NCBI RefSeq assembly: GCF_023008585.1
Contig: NZ_CP095392.1
Location: 1 to 64,000, forward strand
Direction: 5' to 3'
Length of the DNA stretch: 64,000 bases
From: Natribaculum breve
GTDB lineage: Archaea > Halobacteriota > Halobacteria > Halobacteriales > Natrialbaceae
Shown in pieces: positions 37,430 through 46,658 of this stretch. The notes beneath the pieces were generated by a model. That model worked only from the letters and a program-made list of their open reading frames with translations. It searched no databases and was not told the DNA's origin. The position numbers were made by a program, and so were the translations under genes. Positions within the stretch are counted from its first letter, which is position 1. Each line of letters opens with the position of its first letter.

Positions 37430-37830
37430 TATAGCTGGCTCAAACGCTCGAGACTGATGAGTCGCTCGAGCAGGCCGTAACTGATGCTAATCGATCTGAG
37501 AGAAAGCAAAATATGTCGGAAAGGAATAATAGCAGTTCGAGGCAATTGTCCACGAATCTCCTGCGGAAGTTGGGCTCGACGCGCCGGCGTCCACGCCGGC
37601 GCTCGTCCAGCGGTATCTTGCCGAAACGTACGATGTCGAGTACTCGATCTCGAGCTGTCGGCGGTTGTTCGAAGAAGCGAGGTTGAGTTATTACAAGCCT
37701 CGCCGTACAGCCGCTGAGTCTGATGCTGACGACCAAGAAACGTTCCGCAAGGAACTCAAAAAAAGCGGCAGGAGATGGACGGCACAGTAGTTTGTATCGA
37801 TCAAACCAAGAACGCTCTTGCGTAGCACAT
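37430..37830 (+). pseudogene. IS630-family transposase remnant with conserved A7 slip site
   Basis: LETDESLEQAVTDANRSERK, then (after an indel) QFEAIVHESPAEVGLDAPA and RYLAETYDVEYSISSCRRLF parallel the 26-kb IS630 transposase. At 37758-37764 seven A residues occur in CTC AAA AAA AGC. The zero frame stops within 11 codons, and the -1 frame gives KKKRQEMDGTVVCIDQTK with the first catalytic Asp. The remainder of the DDE domain is missing. Confidence 0.75.
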
Positions 37831-38024
37831 TGTCGGTACTTCCCGAACGTCGCTTCGTGAACTGTGCTGAGTCATGGACGAACGGAGTGAATGCCGGTGT
37901 GGTAACTGAGTGAACAGGAAATAGAATCTACGGATGAGGAGAAGTGAAGTAAGAAGGCTGAGATACGCTGTTCTAGGCGAATGCTGTTGCTCACCGGGAG
38001 CTTGCCCAAGGCTGCGGGCTGGCG

Positions 38025-38219
38025 TCAGCCCGCGGCCGGCGCGTATGCTTCTGGTACACCTGTTCCGTTCATCTCGATCTCCCAACTCCGCTCTAGCTCT
38101 TCCTCTAATGCATGTCTGATCCAGTCAGAGAACGTCTTGAACGTGAATTTCTCGGGAAGGTCGCGCCCGCCCCATAGTAATTCGGGAAAGTTATTGTGGA
38201 GAAATGTTTCTTTGGTGTA
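38025..38219 (-). pseudogene. ISH3-family transposase C-terminal remnant
   Basis: FPELLWGGRDLPEKFTFKTF then SDWIRHALEEELERSWEIEM and NGTGVPEAYAPAAG parallels the end of the intact ISH3-family transposase at 62-63 kb (FREWIDHTLDESL; NGVGIPEVYSQLDAG). It is truncated upstream where the IS630-type gene begins. Confidence 0.75.
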
Positions 38220-38273
38220 GTGACTGGTCGAGAGAAGAAAATCGTGCGGCACCTGAGTGAAGAGGATCTAGAT

Positions 38274-39017
38274 GGCACTGTCTAGTTCAGCACCTCCTGG
38301 GCTGGCGTTCGGCCATCGAGTGCTTGATTCGGCCGATCGTGGTTGTAGTGGTGTCTAAACCGTCTGAGCCAGCGACGTACACTGGCTGGACTGCCCCGCC
38401 AAAACGAGTGAAAGCGGTCGATTCGCATCGACACAGTCTGGAACCATTTTTCGATGTGGTTCCGGTCTGTGTAGTTGAGCTGACCGCTCAGGTCGTGTCG
38501 AAAGAGGGCAGTCAGATAGCCACCGCCATCAACCAGAAACTCAGTGTCTGACACGTCGTGTTTCTCGGTTAGCCGATGCAAAAATGCCGCCGCGGGATCG
38601 GTCCCGCGGCGGCTGTGTACGTCGATTTCGAGCAAGAGCTTCGACTCCGTATCGATCGCCGCGTACAGCCATTTCTTTTCGCCATCGACCTCGATCTGTT
38701 TCTCATCGACGGCGACCCGCCGACGGCGCTGCCGTCGGCGGGTCCGCCTGGCTCTCCGCGAGATCGTGCGTCCAGTTCCAGACGGCTCCATGAGACCGAT
38801 CGACGCCAAGTAAGTCCAGCACAGCGACGACTTCCCGCACCGACAACCCCATCGAATGCAGGCGCACCCCGAACACCCTGACGGGTGTCGGGGTGCGCTC
38901 GTTCTCCCAAACCTCATCACAATCCACGTCTAAGCTCTCTCTGAGCAGGTTGGCAAGTTGCATGGACACTTCTTGCCACCACCTGCTCGTTCCTCAAACT
39001 CTCATCTAGACAGTGCC
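38274..39017 (-). mobile_element. IS6-family element, copy C
   Basis: This 744-bp element has ends GGCACTGTCTAG and CTAGACAGTGCC. A perfect 8-bp duplication ATCTAGAT lies at 38266-38273 and 39018-39025. It interrupts an IS630-type transposase at codon 18. It is about 90 percent similar to copy A by eye. Confidence 0.93.
38282..38969 (-). pseudogene. IS6-family transposase, frameshifted
   Basis: The N-terminal frame starts at 38969 (or ATG 38963) with MQLANLLRESLDVDCDEVWE and ends at NWTHDLAESQADPPTAAPSA. The DDE domain VAVDEKQIEVDGEKKWLYAA through GRTPAQEVLN is in another frame. The switch falls at a perfect hairpin near 38714-38744 (GACCCGCCGACGGC, loop, GCCGTCGGCGGGTC). This copy is one base longer there than the in-frame copy B. 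Confidence 0.85.
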
Positions 39018-40098
39018 ATCTAGATCGTCTTCTCGGCGAGACAGACAATCAGAAGGAATTCGAACGCCTCGTGTTCATCAAACGGCTGTACAAGGGTGCC
39101 ACGCTGAAGGAAGCCGCCGATGACGTTGGTAGATCTGAGGGCACTGCCACGAACTGGGTTAATCGCTGGAACGAAGGGGGCCTCGGTAAACTCACTCCGA
39201 ATTTCGGGGGCGGTCGGCCCCCGAAGCTCGACGAAGACCAACAAGCCGAACTCATCGACCTCCTACGTGAGGGGCAACCGTGGAAAAAACAGGAGATTCA
39301 GCACCTTCTCAACGACGAGTTCGATGTTGAATATCACCCACACTACCTTCCAACGTTCCTAGACAACCTTGGCCTTTCCTACGCCATTCCTCGGACAAAG
39401 CGGCCTGATCGACCCGACAACGCCGAAGAAATCCTCGACGAACGCGTCGAGTACGCGTTCGACGAGGATGCTCACGACCAACCACACAACAAGCGCGAGA
39501 GTGACAACGACGATGAAGAGAAGTGGAGCTCCGATGAAGATATCTGCACTGATGGCGGAACTGTGGTGGGGTTTTTCGATATCTCGCATCCACAACCATG
39601 GGACAATTCTCAGCGGCTGTATACGGTCGACAATCCACATATCACCCGGCCGCTGATGAAAATCGATACACCAGCGGCCGGGTTCTATGCACTCAACGGA
39701 GAGAGCGTGCTGTCGTTTCCACCGAACCAGAAGAAAGAACAGATCTGCGGATGTTTCGAGAAGATCCGTGAGCAGAATCTCGGCAAGCGGATTCTGCTCG
39801 TCTTGGACAACTTCTCATCACACGTCTGTAAGTACACGCGCAAGCGTGCTCACGAACTCGGGATTGATCTGGTGTTCTTGCCGGTTGGTTCCCCAGATCT
39901 CAACCCAATCAAACCTGTCTGGAAAAGTCTCAAGTGGGAGTCTTCGCCGTTGATCGTCAGCGGCGAAAACGAGTACCGGAGACGCCTTGACGAACTGTCC
40001 GACCAACTGACCGAAAAACTGAGTTCCACTGCATCGTGGATCGACAATTATCTCAGTGGGTTCCTCAATAAGATTCGCTAACCACTATATTTTGGCAG

Positions 40099-40280
40099 GT
40101 GTCGAGCGAGTCTTCTCGCGTCTGAAGTCGTTTATTGGCCTTGATCGTGTCCGTGCGCGCAAGAAGAACAATGTCGAAACTCATGCCGTTCTCTCTGCGG
40201 TGGCACTGGTTGCAGCCTCACTGACCGCAAAACGTCAGGGCAAACCAGGGTTAATACGCTCACCAAGCCGGCTGATCTGA
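40099..40280 (+). pseudogene. IS5-like transposase C-terminal fragment
   Basis: GVERVFSRLKSFIGLDRVRA then NNVETHAVLSAVALVAASL is the Glu-containing end block of an IS5/IS4-type transposase. The rest is missing, replaced by the IS630-type gene. An 11-bp hairpin (40315-40325 with 40332-40342) probably belonged to its end. Confidence 0.65.
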
Positions 40281-41042
40281 CGGAAGCAATCACCTGTCCG
40301 AAAAACAGGGATCGCCGCCTGAGAGGCATCGCTCTCAGGCGGCTCAATTCATGACGAAACTTCGATCAGTAGCGGCGAATCAAGGCACAACTCGACCGTT
40401 ATTGTCAGGTAAACCACGGTCGATCTACCCGATCTTGTCCTCGGTCGCTTGAACAGCGGCTACCCTGCCACGTCGTTCGAACTGATTTTGAAGATGCAAC
40501 AGGCTATACGAGTCTAATACGCCACCTACGTAACGCTCGAGCAGCTGCTTGGTAGTTCATTCGACGCACGCCATCTGCTTGTGCAATTCGACCTCATCTT
40601 CTCGTCGATTAACCGCACGCTAGCAACGCCGTGGGTGCGTGGTGCTGGTAGAAGGAAATTTGAATTCGTGGCCAGATAGGCATTATAGAATAGAATTAAA
40701 ATCTGGATAAGAGCTTTTTCAGCTGGTTTATCCATACAGTAGCGTTCACCAATTACTATTTATTATTAGCATATGCTACATTCTAGAACTAAACCAATGA
40801 ATTATTATATGTGCGCCACCCTCATGACAGATTGATGTGTAGAATTGCCAACTGCTGTGCGCTCTCACCCCGCTCATGAGACCAGTAACTGATGAGACAG
40901 CTGCAACGTCAGCCCCCGAATGGGACAATTGTACCAGTGGTTGTGACTCTCATCGAACGAGTACTCATAGACGAACGGTGAGTGAAATTGCGGTAAATAA
41001 GGATAGTGTGAGAAACCACATGGATAACTACCAGTAATCAAC
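40281..41042. other. Intergenic, nothing recognised
   Basis: Apart from the hairpin near 40315-40342 I see no gene. The region from 40740 to 40860 is AT-rich. It may contain the promoter of the secretion operon, but no clear TATA box stands out close to 41043. Confidence 0.4.
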
Positions 41043-41453
41043 ATGAGTATAAAGTCATACACAGAAATCAGTGTAGCTGACTCATTCTTGATGTCACGGC
41101 ATCTCGTTTGCCAGGCACTTCGTGTGCTCGTCCTGCTCAGTCTCGTTGCAATTGAGCCAGCCGCTGCCGAAGACGGCATTGTCTGTGAAGCCGAGCAGTT
41201 GCCGGGTATGATCTCGGGTTTCTTCCAGATCACGACGGCACTTGGAATCACTGGGCTCGTCGTGGTCTGGCAAGCTGACTCGCTTGCCGAAATGTTCACT
41301 GTGAACCCCGAGCAAAAGAAGGGGCTGAAACAGCACAAGCGGACTGCCCTCAAATCCGCGGTGATCCTACTGGTACTTGGACCGCTCTACACAGTTGCCG
41401 GTTCGACGATGGGGCTTCCCCTCGCCGAGTGCGTCGATCTAGTGCCGTGGTAA
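41043..41453 (+). CDS. Small secreted/membrane protein, possible VirB2-like subunit
   Basis: The 136-residue product has a signal-like segment (residues about 22-43, LRVLVLLSLVAIEPAAAEDG) and two membrane helices, GFFQITTALGITGLVVVW and ALKSAVILLVLGPLYTVAGS, joined by a short basic loop. This two-helix layout and the position at the start of a conjugation-like operon recall VirB2/TraA pilins, but I see no direct sequence match. One cysteine sits at each end of the mature part (GIVCEAEQ and LAECVDLV) and could form a disulfide. ATG 41091 is an alternative start. Confidence 0.6.
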   Translation: MSIKSYTEISVADSFLMSRHLVCQALRVLVLLSLVAIEPAAAEDGIVCEAEQLPGMISGFFQITTALGITGLVVVWQADSLAEMFTVNPEQKKGLKQHKRTALKSAVILLVLGPLYTVAGSTMGLPLAECVDLVPW

Positions 41454-41689
41454 TCACGTCTAGTGACTACAGACTCTCGGGAGTCATAGACAAGATGCGC
41501 CAGCTGGTCCACACACTCGGTGTCATCGTGCTCGTCGGCGGACTCGTAGCCGCCAGTGGAACGGTGAGTGGCGACCAGCCACCTCAACCCGGTACTGACG
41601 AAAGCGAACTTGACGAAAACGAGACTGCGACGCTCTGGTCGAAAGACGCAGATGAGTGTTTCAGCGACGAGGAGTACTACGACCACTAT

Positions 41690-43116
41690 CGGTAGTTCCC
41701 ATCGTTACTCCGTATTGACTTGATTTTCGGCAACGTGAGCGACAGAATTCGTCTCGCTCGAAAAGAGATCGACGTAGAAGGCGGTCTCACACCAGTGAGA
41801 GCGCCGGCTCTGACCCTCCAATTCGAAGCCGTCGCTCTCTGCGGGGGCTACCGCTGGACGCGGGCTCAATCAGCCCGCGTCCAGTTGACTATAGACCTCG
41901 GGAATTCCGACGCCGTTGGTTGGTGCCTCCCACTTCCGCAGCAGTGATTCGTCGAGGGTATGGTCGATCCACTCCCGAAACACTTCGAAGCGGAACCAGG
42001 CCGGCAGTGCTCGCCCGCCGCGCCGCGGCGTGGCGAGCACTCCCCACCGGACGATCAGCCACAAGTTCCGCAACAGGAAGCCCACAAGCACAAACAACAA
42101 CCGAACAACTGGATCGGTTGTACTCGTACGCGCACGTGCTTCTCTCATCGTTCGGAAGGCTGTCTCGATCGCTGAGCGTTTCTGGTAGAGAGCTTCGACT
42201 TCCTTCGGCGTGCGATCGGCCAGATCGCACGCCACATACGCCCGGACAAGCAAACCGTGCTTGCCACGGTTTCCCTGTTGGTAGGAGACACAGACCGCGA
42301 GCGGGAAGCGCAGTTCCCGCTCGCTTCCTTCGTACATCACATACTCCGTCCAGTAAGAGACCGACGTGTCTAGTTTCTCAGCCATCTGTTTTCCACGACG
42401 GATGACGGGGAGAGCGACTGGTGCGACTGCATCCAGTCGCTCGATCGACGTTCCGTCGTAGAATCCGCGGTCAACGAGGAGGCCAGCGACAGGGAAAGGA
42501 AGGGCCGCGACGTGGTCGAGCAGTCGCTCGACCGCGTCGCTTTTGGGTTCATCACCTCGGACAGGAGTAACCGCGACGACGAGCGGCTTGGCTCGGCAAA
42601 GGACAAACCCAACAAGGTAGCGATGGCACTGGGAGGTGCCATCGCGGGGTATTGTATGACAGAGCTCTCCGGCATCACGGTGTGGACAGCCGTGGTAGTG
42701 GATGTCGACGAAGTCGAGGCAGATGATCCTCGGGGGGGCCGAGGATCATCGCCGCTTGCTGAGCGAGGAGGTCGTTAACGACGGCTTTGAGTTCAGCAGC
42801 AGGAACGGTATGAAGCTGAGCGAGTGTGTAGTCGTCGGAGTACGTTCCGAGAGTGCTGTCAGTGACAGCCTTGATGGATTTCTGATCGACAGCGGCTTGC
42901 AGGAGTGTCTGCCGGATGATCCCGGAGTCGAAGCCATAGCCTTCGACTCCGGGGATCGGGATCTCAGAGAGGAGATCAAGCGCTAACTTTTCGAGGTCAG
43001 CGGCCGTAAGGACAGTGTCTGGGTGGTACAACAACTTCATCAACACCCATCCAGACGCTTCCTGAGAATCTAACCCTGTCAGTTGTGGCTATCTTCTGAC
43101 TCGATGGGAACTACCG
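41690..43116 (-). mobile_element. ISH3-family element, copy 1
   Basis: The 1427-bp element has 15-bp inverted ends CGGTAGTTCCCATCG. It is flanked by a 5-bp duplication ACTAT (41685-41689 and 43117-43121). It is the same as copy 2 (61877-63305) in every part I compared, except for two bases missing at 42731-42741. It interrupts the surface-protein gene of the secretion operon. Confidence 0.95.
41870..43046 (-). pseudogene. ISH3-family transposase, 2-nt deletion
   Basis: It is the same gene as the intact copy at 61947-63125. Here the loop of a GC-rich hairpin around 42731-42741 has 13 bases where the intact copy has 15, so the frame is lost after QQAAMILG. The upstream 100 codons and the downstream DDE domain are otherwise unchanged. 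Confidence 0.88.
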
Positions 43117-44677
43117 ACTATGGCGAGAACCGAACTGATCTCCACGCGTTAGCCAACTGTACGGATATTTCGTTCGCCGAACCCCCAGAGACTGCTGAGA
43201 TCTGGACTGAGTACGACTTCGAGTCGCTCGAGCCCGGGAGTAGCAACACGTCAGTGTACCCAGAACACGCCGAGACTGCAGACTCGCTCGCGATTGCCGA
43301 CGCCCACGCGACGATCTTCGCCGTTCAGCCGTCGACAATCGTCCACCTGAACGAAGATGAAACGCCACTGTACGTCGCTCCAGATGGCGAGCTTCGAGGA
43401 CTCATCGACTACCGAGTGCGCGTTCCAGACGACGATCACAGTGGCAACCAGACCGTTGAGTGGTCACTTCTCGATCACGGGATTGACGAGGTCCGACTCG
43501 AGCAAGACGGCGAGGTGCTCGCCAAACACGAGGGCCAGCACACGCCGACGATCGAGTACGCACTCGAGGGAAGCGGCACGTCGACGCTCACCCTCGAGGC
43601 GGACATCGAGGTCGACCTCGCGCGGTCGATTACCGAGCGAGTCGGAAATCGGACGAGCACACAGAATGAGACTCGATCGACCACCCTGACGGTCTCGAGC
43701 GACCTCGAGGTCTACGTCTACGATCTGTCGGCTTCGATCTACTCTGCCGAGTATCCTGATGGCGATGCTGGCGTCGCGATTTACCAGGCACAGCCGTGGC
43801 ACGGGTACATCCTGACGGAAGAGGGTGACGCGACGGTTCGTGGCGTCTGGCGGTACTATACGGCTCGAGATACGGCCTGGGATTCGCTCGTCCGATCGTC
43901 GGCGACTGATCGAAAGGTGGTCAACTCGGATGCACTCCCGGTCTACGTCCGGGCGTATCCGTCAGAGACCGGCCCTCGTGCCGATCCAATTCTCGACGGT
44001 CCAGATGTCAACGAAGTATGGGGACTCGAGAGTCCCTCGCCGAACGCAACACTTCACGAAAACGTCGAGGTCGATGTCGTCGACGATCCCTATACTCGTT
44101 CGTACGGCCTTGCGATCCGCTACGGCGAGGTCGATCGGGAGCATCTCGTGGTTCAGGGCATCGTCCGTGACACGACTGCCGAACTCGTCGAACCGGATGG
44201 TGGAACTGAGCGTGAAATCAGAGAGAGCGACCTCTCGGTCGAGATTCTCGAGCAAAATGAATCCGCAGCAACGATCGAAATCGAACTTCGCGATGCTAAG
44301 ACTGGCGATCCGATCATGCTCGAGCAGCCGTTCGAGGACAACCCTCGGTCTGCACCGATCGGTGTCGAGCCGCGTGATGGGTATGTCACGATTGCCGGCG
44401 AGCGCGTCGAGACGAATGCCTCTGGCATCGCGACGGTGACTGTGACACAGCCCGGAATCCACACTGCAGAATACCATCCCGGCTCGTGGCGGACGCACAA
44501 TCCCGCATACGTGGGCGAGACGGCGAGTGTCTCGTGGCATCCGCTAACGACGGCGAGTGGCTGGTTTACGTTCTTCGTTGACGTCATTTGGCTCTCGATT
44601 CCCTTCCTGGTAGCGCTCTACGCAGGCCTGAAGCTCGGCTCGTTCCTGCACATCCCAGACGAACACAATCCACGACC

Positions 44678-45517
44678 ATGATTCGACACACCTCCCAACC
44701 CCGACGTACCGTCCTAAGTGGAATCGTGACCGGCGCAGTGGTCGCCGTGAGTGGCTGTTTGAGCGGTGCTGAAAACGATGACCCCGAATCCGAGACAACC
44801 AATCCCGGTGGTGACGGTGTCTTTACGGACATCTTCGTCGACGGGACGGAGCTCGTCCTCGAGTTCACCGACGAGGCATCGATCGATCAAATGAACGTGA
44901 TCGATCCAGATGGCGAATTATTCGCCGAGCGGTCGATTTCGACAGGCGTCGGCCGTGAGACGATCGAGATCGGAACCGGGTACCAGCCCGGCGAATACAC
45001 TGTGATCGCACTCGAGGACGATACCAAGCAGACAACACAGTCGATTCTAATCGAGCCAGACGTCCAGATTACAGACCTTCGACTCGGTCGAAATCATCCA
45101 GACGAGATGTTCGAGGGGGCAAGTGAGCGTGAAATCGAAACTGAAGCCATTCTTACTCTCGAGAATACAGGGAGTGGTCCAGACGAGGTTCGACGTCTGA
45201 TTTTTAGCGGCGATGTACCGCGACCCACACCTGATGGCTTCGACGAGAGTGGAATCGCCGATACAGATAGTGACATTAATCGCTATGCTGACACAGTCGA
45301 ACTTACTGCCGGTGATGAAACCACAATCTATAGCCAACAGATGCCTTTCTACTCGGTTGATCCAAACATATCCTGTTCTTCGGACACTACTGAAGGAGAG
45401 TTTCAGGTTATACTTGAGACGGTTGTCCAAGAGGAGTCACCTTCTGAAACTTATACAGTAACGTACACAGGTGAAAATTTGATCGAGTGTGATATCAACA
45501 TTGAGGTGGCCTCATGA
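44678..45517 (+). CDS. Tat-secreted lipoprotein of the conjugation operon
   Basis: This 279-residue lipoprotein has a twin-arginine signal RRTVLSG at residues 9-15 and lipobox AVSGC with Cys at about 27, followed by an acidic linker. The mature region looks like two beta-sandwich domains (VDGTELVLEFTDEAS; EAILTLENTGSGPDEVRRLI). ATG 44678 overlaps the previous stop by 4 nt and was chosen for that and for the signal. It probably sits on the outer face of the membrane with the large surface protein. Confidence 0.8.
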   Translation: MIRHTSQPRRTVLSGIVTGAVVAVSGCLSGAENDDPESETTNPGGDGVFTDIFVDGTELVLEFTDEASIDQMNVIDPDGELFAERSISTGVGRETIEIGTGYQPGEYTVIALEDDTKQTTQSILIEPDVQITDLRLGRNHPDEMFEGASEREIETEAILTLENTGSGPDEVRRLIFSGDVPRPTPDGFDESGIADTDSDINRYADTVELTAGDETTIYSQQMPFYSVDPNISCSSDTTEGEFQVILETVVQEESPSETYTVTYTGENLIECDINIEVAS

Positions 45518-46656
45518 GCTCACTCTCAGAATTCGGTCGCCGCTGGTTCGAGGATATTATTGAGACGATCATTGAGTGGTTTCAGAACGGTCTGGTTGAT
45601 GGATACGATTCAATTACTGAGGAACTGTTTGGGACGCCTGTCCCAGAAACGGACGGGAATTTTGTCTTCGGAGCTCCGACGAATGAACCCTGGGTTGACC
45701 TACACGATTCACTCGTCACAGGTGAGATTATGCTTCTCTCGTTGTTGTTACTCGTTATTTTTGTGCAGGCAAGGCATACCGTTCGAATCTTCAATTTCAG
45801 TAGCAATTACGAGGCACGAAAAGCCCGAAGAACAGCCTGGACAGGTGCCTTCTTGATCGTGACTTGGTACTGGGTTGCGGTCTTAGTTCTCTACCTCGTG
45901 AATGGATTTTCGATAGCTCTTGTCCCAGGTATAGGTGCCCTCGTTCGAGGGATGGTAGATTTTATCACAGCTTCGATTTCAAATCCGGCGCTCGCGCTGC
46001 TAATGGCAGTAATTGGTGGGATTGCCATGTGGATTTTACAGGCGCTCTTTTTCATTCGGGAAATCCTGCTCTACGTCTACCTGTATGCGATGCCGATCGG
46101 AGTTGCAGTTGCGTTTGGCCACCTTCCAGTCGTTTCGCGAATTGCAAAGCAAATCTGTGTCAAGTTCGTTCCGCTAGCGATTATGCCGCTTCCGGTGGCT
46201 ATCCTGTTCCGAGGATATGATCTGTTGTTTGGGTCGGGGACCGACTCGGCTCTCGCGCCAGATAGTTCATTCTTGAGTTACCTTGTCGGTGTATCACTCC
46301 CAGTATTCGCACTCATCTTGATCTGGAAACTCTTCGCCTACGCCAGTCCGTTGACGGCGAAAGCCATCGGCGGTGTGACGAAGGGTGCAGTTACGATCGG
46401 TGCAGCGGTTGGGGCCGCGAAAGTGGCTGGTCCACTCGCAGCCACGACAGCTGCTCGCTGGGGACCGAAGGCGGCTGCGTGGCAAGTCGCTGGCCAGCGA
46501 TTGGGTGGACAGCAGCACTCGTCTAATACTCAATCCGGCGGTGACCCCGGTGAGCAGCACGGAGGGACCACTCACGATAACGTCGTGTCGGACGCCTACG
46601 GCCAGCGAGGCGTACCGCAGTACCGACGCACCGAGAACGATCCTGGATACTACTGA
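45514..46656 (+). CDS. Polytopic membrane protein, VirB6/TrbL-like
   Basis: This 380-residue protein has about six or seven membrane helices, for example IMLLSLLLLVIFVQA, AWTGAFLIVTWYWVAVLVLY, LALLMAVIGGIAMWILQALF, LLYVYLYAMPIGVAVAF and YLVGVSLPVFALILIWKLF. A glycine/alanine-rich segment and a hydrophilic tail (SNTQSGGDPGEQHGG onward) follow. Helix number, length and order before VirB3/VirB4-like genes match VirB6/TrbL channel proteins. It overlaps the lipoprotein gene by 4 nt. Confidence 0.75.
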   Translation: MSSLSEFGRRWFEDIIETIIEWFQNGLVDGYDSITEELFGTPVPETDGNFVFGAPTNEPWVDLHDSLVTGEIMLLSLLLLVIFVQARHTVRIFNFSSNYEARKARRTAWTGAFLIVTWYWVAVLVLYLVNGFSIALVPGIGALVRGMVDFITASISNPALALLMAVIGGIAMWILQALFFIREILLYVYLYAMPIGVAVAFGHLPVVSRIAKQICVKFVPLAIMPLPVAILFRGYDLLFGSGTDSALAPDSSFLSYLVGVSLPVFALILIWKLFAYASPLTAKAIGGVTKGAVTIGAAVGAAKVAGPLAATTAARWGPKAAAWQVAGQRLGGQQHSSNTQSGGDPGEQHGGTTHDNVVSDAYGQRGVPQYRRTENDPGYY

Positions 46657-46658
46657 CC

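Larger units (their letters stand above)
38220..40081 (+). pseudogene. IS630-family transposase split by an IS6 element
   Basis: GTG 38220 starts VTGREKKIVRHLSEEDLD, which stops exactly at the IS6 insertion. After it, from 39026, the frame continues RLLGETDNQKEFERLVFIKR. Joined, the product is about 369 residues with a helix-turn-helix (TLKEAADDVGRSEGTATNWV), the first Asp in GTVVGFFDISHPQPW, the second in ILLVLDNFSSHVCKYTRKRA and the LPVGSPDLNPIKPVWKSLKW block. Apart from the IS6 insertion it looks intact. The downstream 352 codons are open from GTG 39071. Confidence 0.88.
41495..44681 (+). pseudogene. Large conjugation-operon surface protein split by an ISH3-family element
   Basis: The first part (41495-41689) encodes a signal peptide (LVHTLGVIVLVGGLVAASGT) and an acidic stretch ending EEYYDHY. 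The IS follows. From 43122 the frame continues GENRTDLHALANCTDISFAE to 44681. Deleting the IS and one target copy restores 584 codons without any other change. The mature protein is mostly beta-rich extracellular domain with a C-terminal membrane anchor (SGWFTFFVDVIWLSIPFLVA) and a short cytoplasmic tail. It overlaps the next gene by 4 nt. Function is unknown; context says cell-surface part of a type IV secretion apparatus. Confidence 0.85.

Noticed and set aside
42512..42778. 88-residue frame within ISH3 copy 1 and its counterparts in copy 2
   Set aside because: It is a shadow of the transposase and recurs only because the IS is duplicated.
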